The notes under the pieces are model-generated. The model was not told the DNA's origin. It made no database searches and saw only the letters and a list, made by a program, of their open reading frames with translations. A DNA stretch of 64,000 nt from Methylorubrum suomiense (lineage in GTDB: Bacteria > Pseudomonadota > Alphaproteobacteria > Rhizobiales > Beijerinckiaceae), in NCBI RefSeq assembly GCF_022179765.1, contig NZ_BPRE01000009.1:124001-188000 (forward strand), written 5' to 3'. The translations under genes were made by a program, and so were the position numbers. Of this stretch, positions 35,624-44,110 are shown one piece after another. Position 1 is the first letter of the stretch, and every line of letters starts with the position of its first letter.

Positions 35624-35739
35624 GCTGAGCATGATTGGGGAGGACAACATTTGTTCTCTTGAACAGACTGGCGTCACCATGCGTTTGCTGGTGGAGCGGA
35701 CGGCCGCATTGGAGCCGCTCCAGCACGCGCGAGTTCTCT

Positions 35740-36846
35740 TTGTCCGCTCATTCCTCGCTTCATCTCGCCGCATCTCCGATCGAGGCCGCGAGCGACGACG
35801 CCTTTCCCCATGTCGCGATCGGGCGTCTGCGCCGGATGGGTCGCCTCTCCGCTCCCCTGCCCACGGCGCTCGGCGGCGAGGGCTTGTGTGAGCCGGAACG
35901 CGTCGGCGACCTCCGCCGGCTCCTCACCGAGATCGGCCGTGACAGCCTTCCGGTCGGGCGCCTCTACGAGGGGCATGTCAACGCGCTGGCCCTCGTGCTG
36001 CGCTACGCCGATGCCGAGACGCGGGAAGTGCTGGCCCGCGACGCCCTCGACGGTCACCTGTTCGGCGTGTGGAACACCGAACCGAAGGACAATGGCCTGA
36101 CCCTCGATCCGGCGGGGCGGCTGCGCGGGGCGAAAAGCTTCGCCTCGGGCGCCGGCTTCGTCACCCGCCCGCTCGTCACCGCGCGGATGCCGGACGGCCG
36201 CAGCCTGATGCTGATCCTGCGGCTCAAAGCGGGAGAGCGGGCCGATCTCAGCGAATGGCGCGTGCACGGCATGCGCGCCACCGCGACCGGCACGGTCGAT
36301 TTCTCCGGCCTGCATGTCGGCGAGGGCGCGGTGATCGGCGCACCGGACGATTATTTCCGCCAGCCGTTCTTCTTCGCCGGGGCGTGGCGCTTTCTCGCCG
36401 TCCAGCTCGGCGGCATGGAGGCGGTCGTCGAGACCCACCGTGCCCATATGCGCGCGACGGGGCGAAGCAGCGACCCTCACCAGCAGGCGCGGTTCGGGCG
36501 CAGCCTGATCGCTCTCGAATCCTGCCGCCTCCTCGTTGCTCAGGCGGCCGACATCGTCGCCGCCGAGGCGCTCCCGCCGGAGCGCGTCATCGCCGGCGTC
36601 AACCTCGCCCGCGCCGCCGTGGATCAGGCCGGTCTCGACGTGCTGACCCTGGCGCAGCGCTCGGTCGGGCTCGCTGGATTCCTCGACGACCATCCGCTCG
36701 AAGCGCAGATGCGCGATCTCGCGACCTATCTGCGCCAGCCCGCGCCCGATTTCGCGCTCACCGGCATGGCCGCCCACGTGCTGGATTGCGAGACACCGCT
36801 CCATGCCCTCTGGCCGGAGGTCCGTTCCCAGGGATGCGAGGCATGA
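35740..36846 (+). CDS. Acyl-CoA dehydrogenase family protein
   Basis: About 368 residues of an acyl-CoA-dehydrogenase-like flavoprotein. IGRLRRMGRLSAPLPTALGG, FGVWNTEPKDNGLTLD, LRGAKSFASGAGFVTRPLV and WRVHGMRATATGTVDFSGL follow the N- and middle domains; the C-terminal helical domain is present. The catalytic glutamate of classical members is not obvious. The start is unsure: no good ATG exists, and TTG at 35740 (FSLSAHSSLH) is a compromise. It overlaps the methyltransferase start (ATGA). In other alphaproteobacteria this pair sits with PIG-L deacetylase and glycosyltransferase genes, which are absent here. Confidence 0.7.
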   Translation: MSAHSSLHLAASPIEAASDDAFPHVAIGRLRRMGRLSAPLPTALGGEGLCEPERVGDLRRLLTEIGRDSLPVGRLYEGHVNALALVLRYADAETREVLARDALDGHLFGVWNTEPKDNGLTLDPAGRLRGAKSFASGAGFVTRPLVTARMPDGRSLMLILRLKAGERADLSEWRVHGMRATATGTVDFSGLHVGEGAVIGAPDDYFRQPFFFAGAWRFLAVQLGGMEAVVETHRAHMRATGRSSDPHQQARFGRSLIALESCRLLVAQAADIVAAEALPPERVIAGVNLARAAVDQAGLDVLTLAQRSVGLAGFLDDHPLEAQMRDLATYLRQPAPDFALTGMAAHVLDCETPLHALWPEVRSQGCEA

Positions 36847-37442
36847 GCGGTCGCCACGCTCAGACCCTCCCGGCCCGCTACTTCGTCGATCTCTACGCGT
36901 CGAATCCCGATCCCTGGCAGTTCACGTCGAGCGATTACGAGCGCGACAAGTACATGGCGACGCTCGCGGCCCTGCCGCGCCCTTGCTACGACCGGGCCCT
37001 CGAGATCGGCTGCTCCATCGGCGTCTTCACCCGTGAGCTCGGCGAGCGTTGCGCCGAACTCGTCGCCCTGGACATCGCGCCCTCGGCGATCGCGGTGGCC
37101 CGCGAGCGCTGCGCCGACCGGCCACAGATCGATTTCGTCGTCGGCGCCGTGCCGGGAATCTGGCCGGACGGGCGCTTCGACCTGATCGTGCTGTCCGAAG
37201 TCCTCTATTTCCTCGATCGCGACGATCTCGCCCGCCTCGTGGCGCGGGTCGGACAGAGCCTGATGCCCGGAGGCGAGTGCGTGCTGGTGCATTGGACCGG
37301 CGAGACCGATTATCCCCTGTCCGGCGACGAGGCCGTGGACGGTTTCATCGCCGGCGCGTCGTGGTTCTGCCGCCCCCTGTCCCATCAGCGCACCGGGCAG
37401 TACCGCCTGGACGTGCTCCGGTCGGGCCATGAGGCGGGCTGA
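36843..37442 (+). CDS. NodS-like SAM-dependent methyltransferase
   Basis: A 199-residue class I methyltransferase. ARYFVDLYASNPDPWQFTSS and YERDKYMATLAALPRPCYDR are the NodS-type opening. ALEIGCSIGVFTRELGERCA is the SAM-binding loop, and FDLIVLSEVLYFLDRDDLA is motif IV. NodS methylates a deacetylated glucosamine in rhizobial Nod factors; relatives outside rhizobia act on unknown amino-sugar or lipid substrates. Translationally coupled to the dehydrogenase-like gene by ATGA; its end overlaps the cytochrome gene by 14 bases. Confidence 0.85.
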   Translation: MSGRHAQTLPARYFVDLYASNPDPWQFTSSDYERDKYMATLAALPRPCYDRALEIGCSIGVFTRELGERCAELVALDIAPSAIAVARERCADRPQIDFVVGAVPGIWPDGRFDLIVLSEVLYFLDRDDLARLVARVGQSLMPGGECVLVHWTGETDYPLSGDEAVDGFIAGASWFCRPLSHQRTGQYRLDVLRSGHEAG

Positions 37443-38118
37443 GCCCCTCCGCCATCCGCTCTGGGTGCGCCTGACCCACTGGATCGGGGCGGGCGCCTTC
37501 CTGGCGCTGACGATCAGCGGCTTCGCGATCCTGCTCGCCCTGCCGCGCCTGTTCTGGGGTGAGACCGGCGCCAACGAGGCTCCGGCCTGGATCGTCCTGC
37601 CGCTGCCGGTCAATCTCGAACAGACCGGATGGGGTCGTAACCTCCACTTCCTCTCGGCCTGGATCTTCGTGCTGGGCGGCGCGGTCTACCTCATCGCCGC
37701 CCTGGTGACGGGCCACCTGTTCCGCCGCCTCGCGCCGGACCGTGACCAACTCCATCCCGCCCATCTCGCCAGCGAGATCCGCGATCACCTCCGACTCCGT
37801 CCGGCGGTGCAGTCCGACGGCGGACACGCGCGCTACAACGCCCTGCAGAAGCTCGCCTACCTCGTCGTCCTGCTGGTGCTGGCCCCGGTGATGCTGCTGT
37901 CGGGGCTGACCATGTCACCCGGCGTGACGGCCGCCTATCCCGAACTGTTCACGCTGTTCGGCGGGCGGCAATCGGCCCGCACCATCCATTTCCTGGCCGC
38001 GACGCTGCTGGTCGCCTTCCTCCTGGTGCACCTCTGGCAGGTCCTCGCCAACCGCCCGCTGCGTCTGATGAGGGGCATGATCACCGGCCGCTCCGGCGGC
38101 GATACGGAGAAGGCCTGA
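37429..38118 (+). CDS. Cytochrome b561-type membrane protein
   Basis: A 229-residue integral membrane protein with about four to five helices. Candidate heme-ligand histidines are seen in WVRLTHWIGAGAF, NLHFLSAWIF, ARTIHFLAAT and LLVHLWQV. It belongs to the cytochrome b/b6 domain group that feeds electrons to periplasmic molybdoenzymes, like YedZ or the thiosulfate-reductase b subunit. Its stop and the next gene's start share a base (TGATG), so it very probably forms a complex with the oxidoreductase that follows. Confidence 0.85.
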   Translation: MRRAEPLRHPLWVRLTHWIGAGAFLALTISGFAILLALPRLFWGETGANEAPAWIVLPLPVNLEQTGWGRNLHFLSAWIFVLGGAVYLIAALVTGHLFRRLAPDRDQLHPAHLASEIRDHLRLRPAVQSDGGHARYNALQKLAYLVVLLVLAPVMLLSGLTMSPGVTAAYPELFTLFGGRQSARTIHFLAATLLVAFLLVHLWQVLANRPLRLMRGMITGRSGGDTEKA

Positions 38119-38861
38119 TGCCGGACATTTCCCGCCGCCGCCTCCTGCTCGGCTCCTCGGCGCTGGGCCTCGGCCCCCTGCTCGGCGGCTGCGAGCTGAT
38201 CGAGGGCGGCCCGAGCCGTGCGGGTCTCTACGGGCTGAGCGACACGCTGACGCTCGCGACCCAACGCTTCCTCCTGCGCGATCAGCCCCTCGCCCGGGAA
38301 TTTTCGCCGGAGGCGATCTCGAAGATCTTCCCGGCCATCAACACGACCGATCCGGACAACCCGGATTACCGGCGCTCGAAGGAAGCGGGCTTTTCCGATT
38401 GGCGCCTGCCGGTGAGCGGCCTCGTCGAGCGTCCGACCGCCTTCTCGCTGGCGGAGCTGAAGGCCATGCCGGCTCGCACGCAGGTGACGCTGCATTCCTG
38501 CGAGCAGGGATGGTCGGCCATCGGCGGCTGGACCGGTGTGCCGCTCGCCCACGTGCTGGCGAGCTGCGGCCTGAAGCGCGAGGCCCGCTTCGTGGTGATC
38601 CGGACCGTCGATGGCTGGTGGGACAGCTACGACCTGTTCGACGCGCTCCACCCGCAGACCATCCTGGCCTACGGCATGAACGGGGGTGATCTGCCGGTCG
38701 CCCACGGTGCCCCCGTGCGCCTGCGGGTGGAGCGCCAGCTCGGCTACAAGTCGCTTAAATACCTCGCCAGCATCGAGGCGATCGATCGGATTTCCGGCCT
38801 CGGTCAGGGCCGGGGCAGCATGGTCTCCGAACTGGGTTTTGCCTGGTACGCGGGCATCTGA
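38118..38861 (+). CDS. Molybdopterin-dependent oxidoreductase, sulfite-oxidase fold
   Basis: A 247-residue periplasmic enzyme. The N-terminus ISRRRLLLGSSALGLGP is a Tat signal, followed by a lipobox-like LLGGCEL, so it may be lipid-anchored. The Mo-pterin ligand Cys lies in VTLHSCEQGWSAIGGW; later GWTGVPLAHVLASCG and GAPVRLRVERQLGYKSLKY match the SuoX/YedY (MsrP) fold. The partner cytochrome is encoded just upstream. It is not a close MsrP match by eye, so the substrate (sulfoxide, sulfite or other) is open. Confidence 0.85.
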   Translation: MPDISRRRLLLGSSALGLGPLLGGCELIEGGPSRAGLYGLSDTLTLATQRFLLRDQPLAREFSPEAISKIFPAINTTDPDNPDYRRSKEAGFSDWRLPVSGLVERPTAFSLAELKAMPARTQVTLHSCEQGWSAIGGWTGVPLAHVLASCGLKREARFVVIRTVDGWWDSYDLFDALHPQTILAYGMNGGDLPVAHGAPVRLRVERQLGYKSLKYLASIEAIDRISGLGQGRGSMVSELGFAWYAGI

Positions 38862-38924
38862 GGACGCTGCAACCGAGCGATTTTCCGAGGCGGCAAAAAA
38901 GCGAGCGGCCGGGCAAGAAGGGGG

Positions 38925-38953
38925 TTGAGTCCCGCCAATCCTCCGCTTATAGA
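38925..38953 (+). promoter_or_regulatory. Promoter of tRNA-Ala
   Basis: TTGAGT and TATAGA separated by exactly 17 bases, about 75 bases upstream of the tRNA. The orientation and position fit a housekeeping promoter. Confidence 0.5.
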
Positions 38954-39027
38954 ACCGGCCGTCGGCAACGGGCAGCGCCCGAAGCGAGACACCGCCGAGA
39001 CCTCCAGCGGTCGCGGCGAGATAGGTT

Positions 39028-39103
39028 GGGGCCTTAGCTCAGCTGGGAGAGCGCTTCCATGGCATGGAAGAGGTCATCGGTTCGATCCCGTTAGGCTCCA
39101 CCA
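39028..39103 (+). tRNA. tRNA-Ala (anticodon GGC)
   Basis: A 76-base cloverleaf. The acceptor stem GGGGCCT pairs with AGGCTCC (one G-T). The anticodon stem CTTCC/GGAAG holds the loop ATGGCAT, giving anticodon GGC, which reads GCC and GCU. The T-arm GGTTCGATCC is standard and the CCA end is encoded. No integrase gene or duplicated tRNA end was seen nearby. Confidence 0.95.
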
Positions 39104-39221
39104 TCCTCCTTTAAAATATTCGATCCGCAGAAAGCCGCCACCGGGCGGCTTCTTCGTATGTGGTCCCCTCTGCGCTGGGCACGATGGACCTTTCGACCTC
39201 GGCGACGTATGGCGCTGCACG

Positions 39222-39851
39222 ATGGGTGCGGCGACACGAATGCTGACGGTGGGGCTCGCGATGGCCGGTGCGATCTCGGCGCCCGCCGTGGCACAGCCGC
39301 AAAACCTTCGGCCGGAGGCGCAGGATGGTACGGGGACGCGCGCGGTGATCGAGACCCTCAGCGCCCGTCTCCTTGCTGCGCCGAGCGCCACGGCCGTTCT
39401 GGAGGCCTGGTGCGCCGAGCGGGGGCTTGCCGCCGATCCCCGCATTCTCGCGGTGCGCGTGGCCGGTATCGACAAGGCTCCGACCCCGCTGCAGCGCGAG
39501 CGCCTGGCAGTCGGTCCGGACGAGAGCGTGCGCTATCGCCGGGTGCGACTCACCTGTGGAACCCATGTGTTGTCGGAGGCGGACAATTGGTACGTCCCCG
39601 GCCGGCTGACCCCCGAGATGAACGCCGCCCTCGACGGCACCCAGGCGCCGTTCGGAGCGGTCGTCCGCCCGCTGAAGCCGAGCCGACGCAACCTTTCGCT
39701 CCACATGGTGTGGCGCCCGGGGGAGGGGACGATGCCGGGCCCCGACGCGCCGCTCTTCTCGGTGGAGGCGTTGCTCTCGGCAGACGGCGTGCCGTTCTGC
39801 GAGGTGGCCGAGACCTATACGGGTGCCGTCCTGGCGCGGGGCGAACGCTGA
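39222..39851 (+). CDS. Exported protein with UbiC-like (chorismate-lyase-fold) core
   Basis: A 209-residue protein. Residues 1-24 look like a signal peptide (RMLTVGLAMAGAISAPAVA). The core reads VRYRRVRLTCGTHVLSEADN, then WYVPGRLTPEMNAALDGTQA and FGAVVRPLKPSRRNLSL, a pattern like the ligand-binding region of UbiC-type chorismate pyruvate-lyases. UbiC itself is cytosolic, so an exported version would not be the ubiquinone enzyme. ATG 39240 is an alternative start. The open frame upstream runs through the tRNA and is not coding. Function unknown. Confidence 0.6.
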   Translation: MGAATRMLTVGLAMAGAISAPAVAQPQNLRPEAQDGTGTRAVIETLSARLLAAPSATAVLEAWCAERGLAADPRILAVRVAGIDKAPTPLQRERLAVGPDESVRYRRVRLTCGTHVLSEADNWYVPGRLTPEMNAALDGTQAPFGAVVRPLKPSRRNLSLHMVWRPGEGTMPGPDAPLFSVEALLSADGVPFCEVAETYTGAVLARGER

Positions 39852-39862
39852 TCCGATCATCA

Positions 39863-39881
39863 CCGGTGCGTAGCGCACCGG
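39863..39881. terminator. Hairpin between convergent genes
   Basis: CCGGTGCG and CGCACCGG form a perfect 8-bp stem with a TAG loop, 12 bases after the UbiC-like gene and facing the convergent rfbA. It could end transcription from either side; there is no T-run. Confidence 0.35.
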
Positions 39882-39997
39882 CGGTCGTCACCATGCGCGC
39901 GGGATGCGGCAACAGTGGGTACTGCCCGCAGGGGAGCCGCCGCGCCACCCCATGATGGCGCGGGACTGAGCGCGGAGCGCGGGCCGCGTGGCGTCGA

Positions 39998-40888
39998 TCA
40001 GAACGATTGATCGACCCGGCGCCCTTCTCGGGCGAGGCGCAGCAGGTTCTGGCCGTACTGGGTCTTGGCGAACATCTCGCCCCGGACCTGGAGTTGCTCC
40101 TTGTCAATGAAGCCCTGGAGAAAGGCGATCTCCTCCAGACAGGCGACCTGCAGCCCCTGCCGGTGCTGCAGCACCCGCACGAACTCGGCGGCCTCCAGCA
40201 GGCTGTCATGCGTGCCGGTGTCGAGCCACGCGTAGCCCCTGCTCATCCGCTCGACGTGGAGTTGGCCGCGTTCGAGATAGGCTTGGTTGACGGAGGTGAT
40301 CTCCAGCTCGCCCCGATCCGACGGCTTCACGTCGGCGGCGATGTCGAGAACCTGATTGTCGTAGAAGTACAGGCCGGTCACCGCCCAGGGACTCTCGGGC
40401 GTCTTCGGCTTCTCGACGAGGCGCAGCGGCCGGCCCGCATCGTCGAGGGTGACGACGCCGTACGCTTCCGGATGATCGACATGGTAAGCGAACACGGTCG
40501 CGCCGTGTTTGCGGGCACTGGCGCGGGCGAGCAGGGTGCTCATGCCGTTGCCGAAGAACAGGTTGTCGCCGAGCACGAGCGCCACGTCATCGGAGCCGAC
40601 GAAGTCACGGCCGATGATGAAGGCCTGGGCCAGCCCCTCGGGTCGCGGCTGCACCGCGTAGGTGAAGGTGACGCCGAACTGCTCGCCCGTGCCGAGCAGG
40701 CGCTGGTAATTGCCGAGATGCTCAGGGCTCGAGATGATCAGGATCTCACGGATACCCGCGAGCATCAGCACCGAGATCGGGTAGTAGATCATCGGCTTGT
40801 CATAGACCGGCAACAACTGCTTGTTGATCGCCAGCGTGGCCGGATGCAGCCGGGTGCCGGAGCCACCGGCGAGAACGATGCCCTTCAT
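39998..40888 (-). CDS. rfbA: Glucose-1-phosphate thymidylyltransferase
   Basis: A 296-residue nucleotidyltransferase making dTDP-glucose from dTTP and glucose-1-phosphate, the first step of dTDP-L-rhamnose synthesis. [20 protein letters not shown] is the nucleotide-binding start, [20 protein letters not shown] follows, and [15 protein letters not shown] holds the metal-binding Asp. [20 protein letters not shown] is the RmlA C-terminal motif. Full length. It is the last gene of the rfbC-B-D-A operon. Confidence 0.96.
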   Translation of the reverse strand: MKGIVLAGGSGTRLHPATLAINKQLLPVYDKPMIYYPISVLMLAGIREILIISSPEHLGNYQRLLGTGEQFGVTFTYAVQPRPEGLAQAFIIGRDFVGSDDVALVLGDNLFFGNGMSTLLARASARKHGATVFAYHVDHPEAYGVVTLDDAGRPLRLVEKPKTPESPWAVTGLYFYDNQVLDIAADVKPSDRGELEITSVNQAYLERGQLHVERMSRGYAWLDTGTHDSLLEAAEFVRVLQHRQGLQVACLEEIAFLQGFIDKEQLQVRGEMFAKTQYGQNLLRLAREGRRVDQSF

Positions 40889-40906
40889 CGAAACGACCCT
40901 ATTCGT

Positions 40907-41791
40907 TCACTGTGCCGGCCCGACCAAGCGGTCGAGGATGTCGTCGAGCGCCGCCGCCCAGGGGCGGGGCGTGACCCCGTACGCGTCGGTCAGGCTCCGC
41001 GTGGAGAGGCGGGAATTGGCCGGGCGGCGTGCCGGGGTCGGATAGGCGGTGGTCGGGATGCCCTCGACCGGCACCGAGCGCCCGCCTCGTCGGGCCGAGC
41101 CTTCGACGATGGCGCGGGCGAAGCCGCACCACGTGGTCGCGCCGTCGTTGACGAAGTGGAAGGTCCCGGTCGGCGCCGCCGGATCCTGCGCCAGCCGCAG
41201 GGCGATCGTCGCCAAGGCCGCCGCGAGATCGGCCGCCGAGGTCGGGCAGCCGTGCTGATCGTCGACCACCGTGAGCTTGTCGCGCTCGGCGGCCAACCGC
41301 AGCATCGTCTTCACGAAGTTGCCCCGGTGCGGGCTGACCACCCATGCAGTGCGGACGATCGCGTGGAGCGGGTTGCCGGTGCGCACGGCCATCTCGCCCG
41401 CAGCCTTGCTGGCGCCGTAGACGCTCGTCGGGTTCACCGGCGCATCGGGGTCGTAGAAGCCCTCGCCCGTGCCGTCGAACACGTAGTCGGTCGAGACATG
41501 GATCAGCGGAATACCCCGCCGCTTGGTCTCTGCGGCGAGGATCGCCGGAGCCAGCGCGTTGAGGCGCCACGCGGCGGCGACATCGCTCTCGGCCTTGTCG
41601 ACCGCCGTGTAGGCGGCCGGCACGATCACCGCCGCATAGGTCCGGGCATCGAGGGCGGCGGTCACAGCCGCCGCATCGGTGATGTCGAGGCTAGACCGGT
41701 CGGGGGCGTCGATCCGGACGCCTTGCGGCCAAGCATAAGCCTGAAGTTCCGTACCGACCTGCCCGGCGCCGCCGACGACGAGGATGTCCAT
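40907..41791 (-). CDS. rfbD: dTDP-4-dehydrorhamnose reductase
   Basis: A 294-residue short-chain reductase that makes dTDP-L-rhamnose, the last step. ILVVGGAGQVGTELQAYAWP is the NAD(P)-binding loop, ISTDYVFDG-type sequence appears as HVSTDYVFDGTGEGF, and the catalytic YxxxK is in SVYGASKAAGEMAV. Its start shares the A of the rfbB stop codon (TGATG). Confidence 0.95.
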   Translation of the reverse strand: MDILVVGGAGQVGTELQAYAWPQGVRIDAPDRSSLDITDAAAVTAALDARTYAAVIVPAAYTAVDKAESDVAAAWRLNALAPAILAAETKRRGIPLIHVSTDYVFDGTGEGFYDPDAPVNPTSVYGASKAAGEMAVRTGNPLHAIVRTAWVVSPHRGNFVKTMLRLAAERDKLTVVDDQHGCPTSAADLAAALATIALRLAQDPAAPTGTFHFVNDGATTWCGFARAIVEGSARRGGRSVPVEGIPTTAYPTPARRPANSRLSTRSLTDAYGVTPRPWAAALDDILDRLVGPAQ

Positions 41792-42852
41792 CAGCGGTCC
41801 TTCTCCGCGGAGAGGCCGAGCCGCTCACCGGAGTAGCGGCCCTCGCGGATCGGGCGCCACCACGACTCGTTGTCGAGATACCATTGCACGGTCTCGACCA
41901 AAGCCTCCTCGAACACCTTGGTCGGGCGCCAGCCGACCTCGGCCTCCGCCTTGGACGGGTCGATGGCGTAGCGCCGGTCGTGGCCGGGACGGTCGGCCAC
42001 GAAGGTGATCAGTCGCTCGTGCGGTCCGTTCTCGGGACGAACCCGGTCGAAGGCGGCGCAGAGCGCCTTCACCACGGCGAGATTGTTGCGGACCGAGCGC
42101 CCGCCCAACAGGTAGGTCTCGCCGAGGCGACCCCGCTCCAGCACCGCGACGAGGCCGCGGGCGTGATCCTCGACATGGATCCAGTCGCGCTCGTTCATTC
42201 CATCGCCGTAGACTGGCAGATTCTTGCCGTCGAGCGCTGCCAGGATCATCAGCGGGATCAGCTTCTCGGGGAAGTGGCGTGGCCCGTAATTGTTCGAGCA
42301 GTTCGTCACCAGCACCGGCAAGCCGTAGGTCTCGTGCCAGGCCCGCGCGAGGTGATCGGACGCGGCTTTCGAGGCCGAGTAGGGCGAGCGCGGATCGTAG
42401 CGGCTCTCTTCCGTGAAGAACGCGTCCGGCGGCAGCGAGCCGTAGACCTCGTCGGTCGAGACGTGGAGGAAGCGGAAATTCTTCTTGGCCTCGCCCTCGA
42501 GGCTCTCCCAATGGGTGCGGGCGCCGTCGAGCATCACCTGCGTGCCGATGACGTTGGTCCGCACGAAGGCGCCCGGATCGGTGATCGAGCGGTCGACATG
42601 GCTCTCGGCGGCCAGATGCATCACCGCGTCCGGCTTGAAGTCGGCATAGAGGGCATGGACGCGGGCCGGATCGCAGATATCGGCCTGCTCCAGGCGATGA
42701 CGCCGATCATCCTTCAGCGGATCAAGCGAGATCGGATTGGCCGCATAGGTCAGCGCGTCGAGGGTCAGAACCTCGTGACCGAGATCCTGCACGAGGTGCA
42801 GCACCAGCGCTGAGCCGATGAAGCCGCAGCCGCCGGTCACCAGAATGCGCAT
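41791..42852 (-). CDS. rfbB: dTDP-glucose 4,6-dehydratase
   Basis: A 353-residue extended SDR enzyme. RILVTGGCGFIGSALVLHLV binds NAD+, HLAAESHVDRSITDPGAFV is the family stretch, the catalytic YxxxK lies in SPYSASKAASDHLARA, and NNYGPRHFPEKLIPLMI follows. It converts dTDP-glucose to dTDP-4-keto-6-deoxyglucose, the second step of the rhamnose pathway. It lies 44 bases after rfbC and overlaps rfbD. Confidence 0.96.
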   Translation of the reverse strand: MRILVTGGCGFIGSALVLHLVQDLGHEVLTLDALTYAANPISLDPLKDDRRHRLEQADICDPARVHALYADFKPDAVMHLAAESHVDRSITDPGAFVRTNVIGTQVMLDGARTHWESLEGEAKKNFRFLHVSTDEVYGSLPPDAFFTEESRYDPRSPYSASKAASDHLARAWHETYGLPVLVTNCSNNYGPRHFPEKLIPLMILAALDGKNLPVYGDGMNERDWIHVEDHARGLVAVLERGRLGETYLLGGRSVRNNLAVVKALCAAFDRVRPENGPHERLITFVADRPGHDRRYAIDPSKAEAEVGWRPTKVFEEALVETVQWYLDNESWWRPIREGRYSGERLGLSAEKDR

Positions 42853-42896
42853 CGCGGGGTCTCTCCGTCGGTCCTGAGGTGGGAAGGGGCGCGGGT

Positions 42897-43448
42897 TTAG
42901 AACACTCGTCCGAGATCGGCGAGCAGGGGAGCAGTCTTGTCCTTGCCCGACAGGATCGCTTCCGCCTCGCCGACCGGCCAGTCAATGCCGATGGCCGGAT
43001 CGTTCCAGCGCAGATTTCGATCGTTCTCGGGGCTGTAATAAGCGTCGACCTTGTAAGCCACCATCGTGTTCGGCTCCAGAGTGCAAAAGCCGTGCGCGAA
43101 ACCCGCGGGCACGAAGAGCTGCTCACCGCCCGCCGCATCGAGCCGAACCGCGACGGAGCGGCCATAGGTCGGTGAGTCGGACCGGAGATCGACGGCGACA
43201 TCCAGGATCGCCCCGGCCAGGACCCGGATCAGCTTGGCCTGCGCCGCGGGCGCGGTCTGGAAATGCAGGCCACGGACCGTGCCCTGCGGTGCCGAGAACG
43301 ATTGATTGTCCTGAATGAAGACGTTGGCGATACCGGCCTGGGCCAGCACATCGGCCCGGAAAACTTCCGAGAACCAGCCGCGATCGTCGCCGTGACGCTT
43401 CGGGATCACCCGCTTGACCGCCGGGATGTCCGTATTGATCACCTGCAT
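42897..43448 (-). CDS. rfbC: dTDP-4-dehydrorhamnose 3,5-epimerase
   Basis: A 183-residue cupin-fold epimerase. VKRVIPKRHGDDRGWFSEVF opens it, VRGLHFQTAPAAQAKLIRVL carries the catalytic His, and the catalytic Tyr lies in YKVDAYYSPENDRNLRWNDP. ATG at 43448 (MQVINTDIPAVKRV) matches family members; the frame upstream is not protein-like. First gene of the rhamnose operon, so its upstream gap (43449-43653) should hold the operon promoter and that of the divergent DUF2147 gene. Confidence 0.95.
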   Translation of the reverse strand: MQVINTDIPAVKRVIPKRHGDDRGWFSEVFRADVLAQAGIANVFIQDNQSFSAPQGTVRGLHFQTAPAAQAKLIRVLAGAILDVAVDLRSDSPTYGRSVAVRLDAAGGEQLFVPAGFAHGFCTLEPNTMVAYKVDAYYSPENDRNLRWNDPAIGIDWPVGEAEAILSGKDKTAPLLADLGRVF

Positions 43449-43653
43449 CCGCCGAACTCCTGCCGCTGCCCAGCCCACCTCCCTGGGCCACCCTGAACGC
43501 TTGAGACGTTGCAACGCGGCGAAGTCAAGGCACCGTCATCAGAAATCCAGGGCTGAGATGCGCCCGGAAGCGTGACGCTTGCGCCCCACACCGTCGGGTC
43601 ATACCGGTGTCCCCCCGGCTGCCGCCGGACGATTGCCAGGAGTCACTGTTACG

Positions 43654-44088
43654 ATGTTTGCGCTCGTTTCACCCCGCCGCGCCTGCCGCATCGCGCTCAC
43701 CGCGACGCTCCTCGGCTCCCTGGGTGGCCCGGTCTTCGCGCAGAAGGGCGCCGACCTCGCGGGGTTGTGGCAGACCGAGAATGCGGGCTCGACGGTGCGC
43801 ATCGCCCGGTGCGGAGCCGGCTATTGCGGAACGATCGCGGCGACCCCCGGCCCTGGCCTCGACGCGAAGAATCCCGATCCCGCCCTGCAATCACGCAAGC
43901 TCGTCGGCGTGCAGATCATGTCGGCCGGCACGCCCAGCGGAGAGGGGTTCGAGGGCAGCCTCTACAACCCCAACGACGGGAAGACCTATGCGGGCAGCCT
44001 GACCCCCAAGGGCCCGGACACGGTCGAGGTCGCCGGCTGCGTTCTCAGCGTTCTCTGCAAGCGCCAGACCTGGCGCCGGATACGATAG
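43654..44088 (+). CDS. DUF2147 exported protein
   Basis: A 144-residue periplasmic protein. Residues 1-29 are a signal peptide (RIALTATLLGSLGGPVFAQ). The DUF2147 lipocalin-like core follows: LAGLWQTENAGSTVRIARCG, GYCGTIA, then VGVQIMSAG and NPNDGKTYAGSLTPKGPDTV, ending in a Cys pair (GCVLSVLCKRQTWRR). The family is widespread and its role unknown. AGGAG lies 11 bases before the ATG. It may be disulfide-bonded (four cysteines). Confidence 0.8.
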   Translation: MFALVSPRRACRIALTATLLGSLGGPVFAQKGADLAGLWQTENAGSTVRIARCGAGYCGTIAATPGPGLDAKNPDPALQSRKLVGVQIMSAGTPSGEGFEGSLYNPNDGKTYAGSLTPKGPDTVEVAGCVLSVLCKRQTWRRIR

Positions 44089-44110
44089 GCGAAACTCTGA
44101 CGGAGCCGTC

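Noticed and set aside
38925..39221. Upstream extension of the UbiC-like gene through the tRNA
   Set aside because: The extension would translate tRNA-Ala and its leader; the signal peptide begins only at 39222.
40007..41836. 609-codon plus-strand frame across rfbA and rfbD
   Set aside because: It runs antisense through two well-recognised rhamnose genes and has no family features.
39028..43448. Genomic island inserted at tRNA-Ala
   Set aside because: No integrase, no repeated tRNA 3' end and normal base composition in the rhamnose operon beyond it.
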